Shown one piece after another: positions 22,501 through 29,804 of a stretch of 64,000 bases of DNA. Source of the DNA: Agelas oroides (taxonomy: Eukaryota > Porifera > Demospongiae > Agelasida > Agelasidae). The stretch lies in the NCBI GenBank assembly GCA_949130485.1, contig OX422184.1, positions 1,714,117 through 1,778,116 on the forward strand. The letters run 5' to 3'. The notes beneath the pieces were generated by a model, which saw only the letters and a list, made by a program, of their open reading frames with translations, was not told where the DNA came from and ran no database searches. Each line of letters opens with the position of its first letter. Within the stretch, counting starts at the first letter, position 1. The position numbers were made by a program, and so were the translations under genes.

Positions 22501-24710
22501 CAAGCCCATCTCCTAGCAACCAGAGGTCCACAAGATCAAGGCCGTCTGCTTTAAGGAGCGAAGTCACCCTTCAGCGATCTACCCGCAATAGGAGGATTTC
22601 CTTGCAAGAAAGCCAGCAAAAGAGTAGTAGCCCTCCTCCACCACCTTCTGCAACTAGCCACGAAGAAGAGGAGTTCGACAACTCCCAGCAAACGGTTGAT
22701 GAAGAGTCTGCTTTGTCTGCAGCTGATGAGCAAGAGCGTACATCCACCGCTTCCAAAGGCCTTGAAGACCAGCAGAAATCCCTGAGGGGAAATCAAAGGG
22801 AAGACACTCAAGAAAGTCCTCTCATCCATTCCCCTCATGAATCTGATACATCTGTTCCTCCTGTTTCCCAGGATGAGATAAATTACACCATCTGTCATGG
22901 TACGCCTGTCGAAAAGAGTTCAGCTAATAATGACATTTCAAGCCCGAAAACCTGGGAACAGCAACAAAGACAAGCGCAACAGTTCTCTTATCCTCAGCAG
23001 CTCCAAAGGCAACAAATGTCCCATTCAGGTCACTCACCTTTAACTCAAGTCTCTGGAGAATCGGCATTTTCACCTTGTGCAGACCCCATGAGTACGCCAC
23101 AGTACTCGGCAGGAAGTGCCCACCCTCACCACCATCTCCTTGGTCGGGAGCAGGCCATGGGGCACCCGCACAACATGCAACTGACAGAGCAGCAACTTCA
23201 CAAGGAGACGAACAACTGGAATGCCGCTGGTCTCACTCCGCAATTTCCAGGCTACGTCCCTTCTATGTACAATCCAGGCCTTGCTCCGATGTACCCACCG
23301 CATGCTGCTGCCCAGCCAATGGCCGCCCCAAACTACCCCTATCCTCTACCATACCCCTGGGGTCACCATGCCCACCATTTGGGATCACATGGAGATCACA
23401 TAATGCAGCAACATCACCACAGATCAGCAAAGTCACTGCATGAACAGCCTGGTGCCCAAGGCATAGACCTTCTACACCAGCAAGACTCAAGGACCATGGA
23501 CATGGTTCAACAGTTGAGTCACTCACCCCAAGTTAGCATGATGCAGCAGGGTCTGCCTTCCTCTGTTGCCTCAGTCTCCAGTAGACTGTCTGACATCAAT
23601 AAAGAACCGTCTTCTTTCTCTCCTGACCCTACTGCTTCTTCTTCTAGCTTACCCAAGCCACAAGCGATGGAGAAGATCCCCATCACTGCCACCAGTGCTA
23701 GCCTCCATCCCCCTCCCACTCTCCACCAGTTCCCCACCCATGGTAGCTCCCACCACCAAGTCCAACATGCTTTCTCACGCCCTCCACATGCCCTCACCCC
23801 TGAACACATTCCTCATGGAGCTCCAACCCATCCACACGCTGCTGCTGCTTTTCCTTACGGCTTTGAACCCAGCTCTCTCTCCACCATGCACATGTGGCAA
23901 CAGACACAGATGCAACCGACTGCCATGCGATCAATCCCTGGGATGCATCCCTCACACCTCCAGCCACATTTAGCCCCACATGGCTTGTGGTACCATCACC
24001 AACCTATGGCACCACTCATGCCTGGATTGGGGGAATTTCCCAGTGGAGCCAGTGGTGATCATTCCAAATTAGGGAAAAAATCAAGTAAAGGGACCGGGAA
24101 AAGTTCACAGGTTGACGTAGGTGGAGGCCAGGCTAAGCTAAACCGGAATAGTAACAACAGTAATAACAATGAGTCTCCAGGACACGCCCCACAAGGCACT
24201 CCCTCAAGTGCACAGATGTTGTATGCAGCACAGTACCAAGCTCAAGCCTTCATGCCAAGGCCGAGTTCGTTTTCTGTCGAAGATCTTACAGGCTCATCTC
24301 CCTCAAATCTCAGAGAAGACATCCATGCCTCTCGGGTTGCAAGAGGATCAACATGGGTGCCACCAACTGTGGGAACCGAGACACAAGCAGACATTCACTC
24401 CAGGCTTGTTGCTTCCATGATGGCACAACAAACGGCTCAACTGAGTCCTACGCACGATGCAAGTTCGTACCATTTGACTCCACACCACTCTCATACAAGA
24501 CAAAGCTCTACTACCCACCGAAAGCATCCACTGCCGGAAGATGGACGCTCACCTATGATGCATGGCCACCATAGACACGCATCACATACCGATGGCATGT
24601 TTGGAGAGCAAGAAGATTTGCCGACGTCAGCCATCCTCGAAAGGACTAGAAGAAGCAGTGAATTTACTGATATGGATAGCGATTGTATAATTAACCCTTT
24701 CCCCAGTTAA
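10594..24710 (+). CDS. BCL9/Legless-like Wnt co-activator with AT-hooks
   Basis: Seven coding exons join in phase: 10594-11626, 12161-12273, 14509-14618, 16674-16764, 17832-19835, 21118-21550 and 22042-24710. They total 6453 bp, or 2150 residues. Decisive is the segment at residues about 1280-1310, beginning LYVFSTNLANKAAEAVLRG. It matches the HD1 motif of BCL9/Legless (VYVFSTEMANKAAEAVLKG in vertebrates as I recall it). In that family HD1 binds the Pygopus PHD finger and links it to beta-catenin/TCF in the nucleus. AT-hook-like motifs lie near residues 849 (KKKRGRKPK), 872 and 1209 (PRGRGRGRPPS). RG-rich tracts lie at about 1010-1033 and 1068-1090, beside Ser/Asp-rich acidic runs. The C-terminal 800 residues are rich in His, Pro, Gln and Ser. 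I see no helix resembling HD2 (the LRxIQxMLFP type that binds beta-catenin). Exons 2-4 encode an unrecognised block. The start ATG lies one base after an acceptor, so the 5' untranslated part is upstream. The protein is larger than usual for BCL9; a wrong join of two genes is possible but every phase agrees. Confidence 0.82.
11675..12060 (+). repeat. Purine-rich low-complexity tract in intron 1
   Basis: About 390 bp of mainly G and A on the sense strand, with GGAACAGTGGGAGGAGG-like repeats at 11695-11755. It begins soon after the exon 1 donor. Open frames on it are composition artefacts. Confidence 0.85.
12852..13130 (-). pseudogene. hAT-transposase-type N-terminal fragment in intron 2
   Basis: An open frame of 92 residues begins MTDQSRKRADKMSG. 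It carries VSVKTVQKWITESDRE, then WLKYEK and LKCSMF. This resembles the start of hAT-derived TTF-type zinc-finger proteins (ZNF862-like), where a basic segment is followed by KW..E.D....WL.Y and LKC. Only this start is present; no catalytic or dimerisation part is seen. It lies antisense in the BCL9-like gene and is probably a remnant or a captured piece in a non-autonomous element. Confidence 0.5.
13335..13403 (-). repeat. Reversed copy of the GGCCTAGATGTTAT repeat
   Basis: Reverse complement of the segment at 3009-3073 and 52425-52492, recognisable by GGTATTGGCT, GCAGTGGGTGACTTT and ACATCTAGGCC. Confidence 0.55.
13918..14507 (+). repeat. CT-rich tract of about 590 bp ending at the exon 3 acceptor
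   Basis: Almost uninterrupted pyrimidines, including a long run of CCCT units at 14190-14290. The tract ends in CCTCCTCCCTCAG, the 3' splice site of BCL9-like exon 3 at 14509. Open frames rich in Ser, Pro and Leu across it are composition artefacts. Confidence 0.92.
15409..15466. repeat. Short foldback element, TAGCCTCG family
   Basis: TAGGCTCTCCCC at left pairs with GGGGGAGCCTGGGAACGAGG at right. It lies in intron 3 of the BCL9-like gene. Confidence 0.6.
15741..16395. repeat. DNA element of about 655 bp in intron 3 of the BCL9-like gene
   Basis: Ends TATGTGACCTGCTGAGCGAA (continuing AACCCGGCA) and its inverse TGCCGGGTTTTCGCTCAGCG (continuing GGTCACATA) give inverted repeats of nearly 30 bp. 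TA at each end fits a TA-targeting (Tc1/mariner-like) element. The interior has no transposase. Confidence 0.75.
17180..17385. repeat. Foldback element, AAGAGCGTGTAACTC family, partial
   Basis: Shares GGGCGGCT(T/C)GAGTAAGAGC, GAAGCCCATAGTCCGGTCAA and TACTATTTTTAGTACTGG with copies at 32112-32325, 53463-53714, 61692-61895 and 63466-63720. The right end is decayed. Confidence 0.7.
17475..17715. repeat. Tc1/pogo-like element remnant
   Basis: Begins CGGTGGAACCTCCCTTAACG, the kind of end seen on pogo/Tigger-type elements and at 50843-50945. It continues with several GCGGACACCTC-like pieces. The right end is not recognisable. Confidence 0.5.
19982..20343. repeat. Foldback element of about 360 bp in intron 5
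   Basis: The arms start CCTCACGTAACCAAAC and end GTTTGGTTACGTGAGG. They stay paired through the ATCCGGATACTACGC / GCGTAGTATCCGGAT blocks and the GGTCTATGG / CCATAGACC blocks, so most of the element is a long imperfect hairpin. Non-coding. Confidence 0.8.
20539..20977. repeat. Large palindrome of about 440 bp in intron 5
   Basis: The left arm GAGCTTGTGAGCAGGCCTCT pairs with AGAGGCCTGTTCACAAACTT at right. Inner blocks CATGAGCTCCATGAATA, GTGACAGTCCCGTGTAG and GCGATGCGATC pair in order. The loop is near 20745. Nearly the whole element folds back on itself; a foldback transposon is likely. Confidence 0.85.
22095..22187 (+). other. HD1 (Pygopus-binding) motif coding segment
   Basis: Encodes about 31 residues from LYVF to HQAQ at the start of exon 7. 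The stretch NKAAEAVL is identical to vertebrate BCL9 as I recall it, followed by a hydrophobic IIQFH where BCL9 has IVSFH. The exon 6/7 join (phase 1, codon GAG split G|AG) lies 17 codons upstream. Confidence 0.88.
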
Positions 24711-25156
24711 TGCACACCAATTATTGTATACAAACTTCTACCCTTCTACCCCCATTGATTCTTACCATACATGTATTGTACAATTGTAGACTTTGAATTT
24801 ACGACTTTCAATCATTTTAGCTGAATTTTTTTTGTATATTCTGTTATGTTCTGGCTTTTCATATTTGTCTGACTAAAATCAATACTGTCTTGGCTGCTTT
24901 TGTACATAATTATAGCTTTAAAAAGTGGCACCTGTTTAACTTTGGATATAAAATGACTTTCTCTTTGTAAACTTGTCACCTGACATTTTGCCATTAAGAT
25001 ACAGTGAGACCTGTCTGTAATGGTCACCATGGAAACCTACATATTGATACTCTTGCTACCCTTGATTTGTTTTCTGCAGAAAGTGACCTCAACAAAGCAG
25101 CTGCCTAGGTAAGATAGAATGACAACTAGACAGACTGTAAAGACTGATGCAGGGAG

Positions 25157-25230
25157 TAGCCTCGTTCCCAGGCTCTCCCCTCGCCCCGACGAAAAATAAA
25201 AACAGAGGGGAGAGCCTGGGAATGAGGCTA
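25157..25230. repeat. TAGCCTCG-family foldback element with 9-bp duplication
   Basis: A 74-bp hairpin running TAGCCTCGTTCCCAGGCTCT to AGAGCCTGGGAATGAGGCTA. It is flanked on both sides by TGCAGGGAG (25148-25156 and 25231-25239), a perfect 9-bp target-site duplication. Confidence 0.9.
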
Positions 25231-25579
25231 TGCAGGGAGTGTCGAAATGGTTTTTAAGTAGTGTCAGTCCAGTGGCCTACCTGCATGCAATCACTGTGAC
25301 CTCCAGCTCCGATACACAGCCACCTGAGTGCACATACGTCTTATATCTCATGGTCACTCCTGGCCAGCACATACGGCTGATGAACCCTGTATCGAACATT
25401 AATGCCAAAGTGTCCTCTACAGTGGGTGGGATGGCTCTTGCATAATGACGTGTAGGCTGCCTTTCTCAGGAGATGTGGTCCATAATATTATTGTCAGCTA
25501 CTAGAAAGCATTATTTGGGGTTGCACAGTCATGTATCTACTTAACTGGTTCATGCGTACAATGCACAAACCCAGTATTA

Positions 25580-25710
25580 GTTATACTACCTAAATGAGGA
25601 GTATAAACCCAGATATACTCTGCTAGACCATTTACCTGAGACGAGGCTGAGGTAAACAATCTAGCAGAGTATTATCATGCATGTTTATACTCCTCGTATA
25701 GGTAGCATAC
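25580..25710. repeat. Foldback element of about 130 bp
   Basis: TATACTACCTAAATGAGGAG and TACTCTGCTAGACCATTTACC on the left pair with GGTAAACAATCTAGCAGAGTA and CTCCTCGTATAGGTAGCATA on the right. Confidence 0.8.
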
Positions 25711-25905
25711 CACATTGAGACAGTAAACAGCTTGGTGTAAACTATTCTGTACATCATGCAAGTTTTGTGCAAACTATTATTTTACATACATAACAGGAGT
25801 ATATGACCTGTTATACTTACTCCACTATTCATCCAATGAAATACTTAGAGACAAACTAATACCTTTGCATGGCTGTCAAACATAAATAAAAATCTACAGA
25901 CATTG

Positions 25906-26150
25906 TTATTGTGCTTCATCTCTGACAACAAGTTTTCCCCAGTTCTCTGCTTGTGCTGCAAGATACTCTTTATCTTTATTCGGCCACTCTCCCACTTCAC
26001 TGCCCGCCACTTCAACACTGATCCTCTCCCCATTCCTCCAAACTGCAACTGGCACCAAGCTATTCCTGACCCTCTGCATTTGTGTTTGGCAGTCCTCTAG
26101 CAGCACATCACACTCCACCTTCCTCAACACGGACACATCTGCCTGCATGC
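25906..26150 (-). pseudogene. Second copy of the amidohydrolase terminal exon
   Basis: A near-identical copy of the last exon (29805-30049) of the amidohydrolase gene. It is open over its full length (GMQADVSVLRKVECDVLLE and onward, ending RDEAQ and a stop). The CAG acceptor and reading phase are kept, so it could also serve as an alternative last exon. It lies 3.9 kb beyond the regular last exon, past an oppositely oriented gene. The duplication includes about 490 bp of flanking intron: similarity runs from about 25890 to 26640, matching 29795 to 30540. No other exon of a second gene copy is seen nearby. Confidence 0.7.
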
Positions 26151-26338
26151 CTGCCACAAGAGAATAACAAAATGAAATATATAATGTGATTGTTTTAACC
26201 CACTAACCAAGAGAATAACAAAATGAAATAACCCCTTAACCACTAAAGATAGTATATATACTCATCATCAGGTTTGTGATGTCATTAGCACAATGCACTT
26301 TGGAGATAAGGCTATAGCAGAAAGGTGGGACAGGGGAC

Positions 26339-26390
26339 AACATGATCAGGCCTAGGCCCGTAGGCAGGGGGGATTTGAGGGGGTTCGCTG
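26339..26390. repeat. Copy of a GGCCCGTAGGCAGGGGGG repeat inserted in the duplicate
   Basis: ACATGATCAGGCC followed by CCCGTAGGCAGGGGGG and GGGGGTTCGC is absent from the matching part of the other duplicate (about 30175-30185). It therefore entered after the duplication. An inverted copy lies at 26670-26728. Confidence 0.65.
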
Positions 26391-26669
26391 GGACAGGGGA
26401 GAGTGGGTTGGTGACAGCATACATAGGACTACTGTCATGCTTGCATGGCTGTAGAAAGCTCTTAATCAGCACTGGGTAGGCCATTGCAAGAAGTTAATAG
26501 AATTGTATAATATAAGGTGAAAGAGAGGAAAATGAAAAAAGCCAGGGGTCACTTATTATAGTTAATGGTGGAGGGTCCCTGGTCTTCTCCTATTGGTCAT
26601 TTTACATGATATTGTACTGGCTTAAAATGTACAGTTAAGCGGTGTATATAAAATCTTTTGGAAGTCAAA

Positions 26670-26728
26670 AGGGGGGTTCGAGCGAACCCCCTCGAACCCC
26701 CCCCCTGCCTACGGGCCTGATCATGTTG
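26670..26728. repeat. Inverted copy of the GGCCCGTAGGCAGGGGGG repeat
   Basis: GCGAACCCCCTCGAACCCCC, then CTGCCTACGGGCCTGATCATG, is the inverse of 26339-26390. It abuts a relic of the secreted-protein gene. Confidence 0.65.
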
Positions 26729-26810
26729 TATTACAGTAAAGGCAGCAAGTGGGTGAACTCTGGGAATCCAACCGTTACTGTTGGTAGCTGGGTTGTAATT
26801 GAACTGGTGA
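26729..26810 (+). pseudogene. Relic of the secreted repeat-protein gene (exon 2 end)
   Basis: Encodes LYYSKGSKWVNSGNPTVTVG, closely similar to LYYGNTSQWVNFENPTVAVG in the intact gene (about 29231-29297). Only this C-terminal piece remains and it lacks the following cysteine region. It shows that a second copy of the gene, or at least of exon 2, once lay here. Confidence 0.65.
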
Positions 26811-27051
26811 AGAGATTTTGCAAAACTTATCATTCATCATCCGTCCTCGCAGTTCCATCAAACACTGGCAGACACTAGCCTACATGCTAATAGTGTATTT
26901 CAGTTAACTAGTTATGTTTTCATCTTCTGGCTATTTATATAGCTACTTCTGATGCTCCAGGTACTTGTGATGCTCCCTGCATTTTCACCGGCAGATGATG
27001 TTGTTACTAACTGTGCAATGAATAACTAAGCAACCATACAACAGCTGTATG
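26811..27051. other. Spacer with no recognised feature
   Basis: Unique-looking sequence between the relic and the element at 27052. Nothing supported. Confidence 0.4.
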
Positions 27052-27660
27052 TACCGTCATTATTCCGGAAGGGAATTAAATCAGGCTTCCGCTAGATTAG
27101 ATTAAAAGAAACTGCCAGGAACCTAATTTCTTCCGCTGGATTAGATCTACCGCTGTAATGGAAGTACATTTTCCAAGGAAAGCACTAGCCACGCATGAAG
27201 GGTGTTGCAGTACTAAATTACCGCGTAGGCTTTCCCAGAAGTGTATAGGCTCCGCGGGAACTTCGATCGTGTGAGCGTCGCGCTGTCTGCCAGCGACTAT
27301 TGTCCGTACTTGTCAGTTTGATAAGCATGGTTTGGGTGCATGCTAGCCTCGTACCCAGGCCGTTCATTAACGGCCTGGGTACGAAGCTAGGTGCATGCTG
27401 GCTACAACGCCTCTGCAGTGACTTCACAAGTGTGGTTTTGATAAGAACGCTTCCTGGCGCACTGAACAGACTCGTTCTGCCGGTGACTTCGCTGTTTTGT
27501 TTTGCTAAGAACGCTTCGTGGTGTGTACTACTACGCCGTCTACGGGCTTTTCCGCTAAATTGGATTCACTCGCAAATAATTAGTGCAGCTGCCTTCCGCA
27601 TAATTAGTTTAACAAAGAATTTCTTCCGCTAGAATGGTTCTACCGACTATAATGACGGTA
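27052..27660. repeat. TA-flanked DNA element ending at a promoter
   Basis: Ends TACCGTCATTATTCCGG and TATAATGACGGTA are inverted, with TA at both borders and related TTCCGCTAGA/TTAGATT blocks inside each end. About 610 bp, no transposase. Its right end lies 26 bp before the TATA box of the next gene. A 46-bp TAGCCTCG-family element is nested at 27344-27389. Confidence 0.65.
27344..27389. repeat. Nested TAGCCTCG-family element with 9-bp duplication
   Basis: A 46-bp hairpin (TAGCCTCGTACCCAGGCCGT through ACGGCCTGGGTACGAAGCTA) flanked on both sides by GGTGCATGC (27335-27343 and 27390-27398). Confidence 0.9.
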
Positions 27661-27685
27661 TATGGTTTTGCAGCACACAAGCTGG

Positions 27686-27695
27686 TATATAAATA
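27686..27695 (+). promoter_or_regulatory. TATA box of the secreted repeat-protein gene
   Basis: TATATAAATA lies 68 bp before the ATG at 27764, so transcription would start near 27715-27725. Confidence 0.7.
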
Positions 27696-27763
27696 GCCCG
27701 AGTTTCTTGGACCAATACCTCTCTCTTCTGAATAGTATATCAAATCGGCGGAATCATCTCAGA

Positions 27764-29377
27764 ATGAAAGCAACAACTAGTGTCTGCGTTATCCTAGCGG
27801 CAGTTGTTCTAGCCCTGGGGGATGGAGCTTCCCTTCTAACAGACAACAGCGAAGGAGCTCAGAAAGGCGGATATCGTTACGGTGATGGTGCCCAATATCT
27901 TCACCATGAGGAAGGAGCTCAAACAGGTGATAGGCCTATGTAACCAAATGCCGTAGATTTGAAAAATTTTGCTGTTTTTAATTGTTGGTGAAACAAAATT
28001 AACGATAAAATTGACAGTGTAATATGTGCCACATTGTGGAACTATTGTGAGCAACAAAATATACGAACCTTAAGAAACAAATCCTACATGAGTATATGCT
28101 GCAGCATGGTATGACTCGTATGCGAAGCCAATGGAAGTGCAAGAACTATTGTCTTTCCTTTTCGGAGGAGGCGGAAAAAGTTACGTGTTGCATGCCGGAT
28201 AATACAGTATGGCCGTACTGTATTATCATAGATAGTGGAGCGGGACTCCACTATCTATGGTATTATCTATGCGTGTTGTTTTACAATGTATTTTCGGACG
28301 TGATTTTCTATCCCCGCGTATTGCAATAGTCTTGGGTATCGAAAACTATTCCAGCGCCTGTATGTCTTGTTGCTCTGATGATCCGGCACAGTTGTTGCCG
28401 CGCTTAGACCTTTGAAGTCTGCGGTCCGAGAATTTATCATACGTCTAACTCACGCTTACGGATTCTCGCGTGACTTGTAGTAAACACTTATTATATCATA
28501 ACTTGATAAAATTAACTGTTTTTGAGAAACAGGAATTAAGACTGACATGACCAAGATGATTTCCTGCCGAATGGGAAGGGTATAGCAGGTAATAGTGCTT
28601 CGAGTCAGTTTTCTGCTTTATTTTTTTACAACAAACAAACCAAAGAATAAATTATGAGGCGAAAATAGAGTAAAGGTGCTCTGAGCAAACCAAAGAATAA
28701 AAAGGGAAACAACAACAAAAGTTAATGAGTTATGAGAGTTCTGTTAGTGTGCAATTGGCATGTTAACACTGCATGGTTATTTAGTCCTGGAGCTGGACTA
28801 TATTGCTATATTCTGTCTCCATGCAGAATGCCCAATAACCCACGGAGACCTGGTGGCCCTTCAGACGTACAACAAGCAACGATGGTTCTCCTGTGTTACA
28901 AATCCATGTATAAGTCGACAAGAATGTCCAGGGATAATTATGACACTTAGTGACTGGAAGGTGTGTTATGGAGAAGTGTTCCAAATCTATCATCGCAGTG
29001 GACCAGGGCCAGTAAGTGCTGGAGATGAAGTTGGACTCTACTACCCAGAAGAATCAAAGTGGCTGGGGTGCTCAGCAGGCAACTGTGGCCATAGTACCTG
29101 TCCTGGGACACCCTCCGTGGTGTATGGCTTTCAGGATGCTGAAATGTGGAAAACCTGTACAGGAGATGTGTTCAACATATATGCCGCAGGAAAGGCAGTT
29201 GGTGCCACAATTACTAAAAGGGACACCATCATGCTGTATTACGGTAATACCAGCCAGTGGGTGAACTTTGAGAACCCAACCGTTGCTGTTGGTAGCTGCC
29301 CAGGTGCAACACGCCCACCCTCTGTAAGCACTTATGAAAAGTGTTTTGGATACAGCACAGAAATTTGGAGTCCATGA
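27764..29377 (+). CDS. Small secreted cysteine-containing repeat protein, unknown family
   Basis: Two exons, 27764-27926 and 28827-29377, join in phase 1 (codon GAA split G|AA) to give 237 residues. The start is MKATTSVCVILAAVVLALG, a clear signal peptide; then come three GAQ-containing turns (SEGAQKGG, DGAQYL, EEGAQT). From residue about 55 the protein holds internal repeats. Two units of about 60 residues each carry W..C.G.VF.IY, then a D..(G/M)LYY segment and a tryptophan (YGEVFQIYHRSG...VGLYYPEESKWLGC and TGDVFNIYAAGK...IMLYYGNTSQWVNF). An earlier half-unit has GDLVALQTYNKQRWFSC. Cysteines in pairs suggest disulphides and extracellular use. The repeat rhythm could suit a beta-trefoil or other beta-repeat fold, but I do not recognise the family. 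A TATA box lies upstream and ATTAAA at 29476 may be the poly(A) signal. It sits antisense between the two copies of the amidohydrolase last exon. Confidence 0.8.
28196..28263. repeat. Two adjacent perfect or near-perfect hairpins in the intron
   Basis: GATAATACAGTA...TACTGTATTATC is followed at once by CATAGATAGTGGAGcgggaCTCCACTATCTATG. Both lie in the 900-bp intron of the secreted-protein gene. They may be the core of a small foldback element. Confidence 0.75.
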
Positions 29378-29475
29378 ACACACACATCTTGCTTGAACAG
29401 AGTCATTAATTTTGGTTGCTTAAAATACTTTTAGGCTAGGTCACTTTTGTTATGTACAACAGAATGCAATGATGA

Positions 29476-29481
29476 ATTAAA
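29476..29481 (+). terminator. Probable poly(A) signal of the secreted-protein gene
   Basis: ATTAAA 99 bp after the stop codon. The next 320 bp before the convergent amidohydrolase stop hold nothing else recognisable. Confidence 0.4.
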
Positions 29482-29804
29482 ACTTACTTGGGGGAAGGAA
29501 GACAAACTCTATTTGAGTAAAAAAATACCTCAAACTCAAGGATCATACCAAATTAAGTGTAAGCAGCCCAATTCCCGGGCATACACTGTACCTAATTACT
29601 GTAGTCTCGGTAAAGAGTGTCTGTGAGTGGAGCACCTTACAAGTCTGCCAAAGAAGGGGGTGGGGTGAGTGTATATATATTTTGGCCATTCAATTTGTGT
29701 GAATTTCAGAAAATGAATATCAGTGATGCCCTTTTCAATTCTCAATTTTCAAAATTCAGATTGCTATAATTTTCTTCTAGATCTGCTGCTGTAGTGTTCC
29801 ACTG

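Larger units (their letters stand above)
24711..25905. other. 3' flank of the BCL9-like gene and spacer
   Basis: Holds the probable 3' untranslated region and two foldback elements (25157-25230 and 25580-25710). No gene recognised. Confidence 0.5.

Noticed and set aside
27764-29377. Naming the secreted protein a beta-trefoil lectin or fascin-like protein
   Set aside because: The repeat rhythm is suggestive but no diagnostic motif is present; left as unknown.
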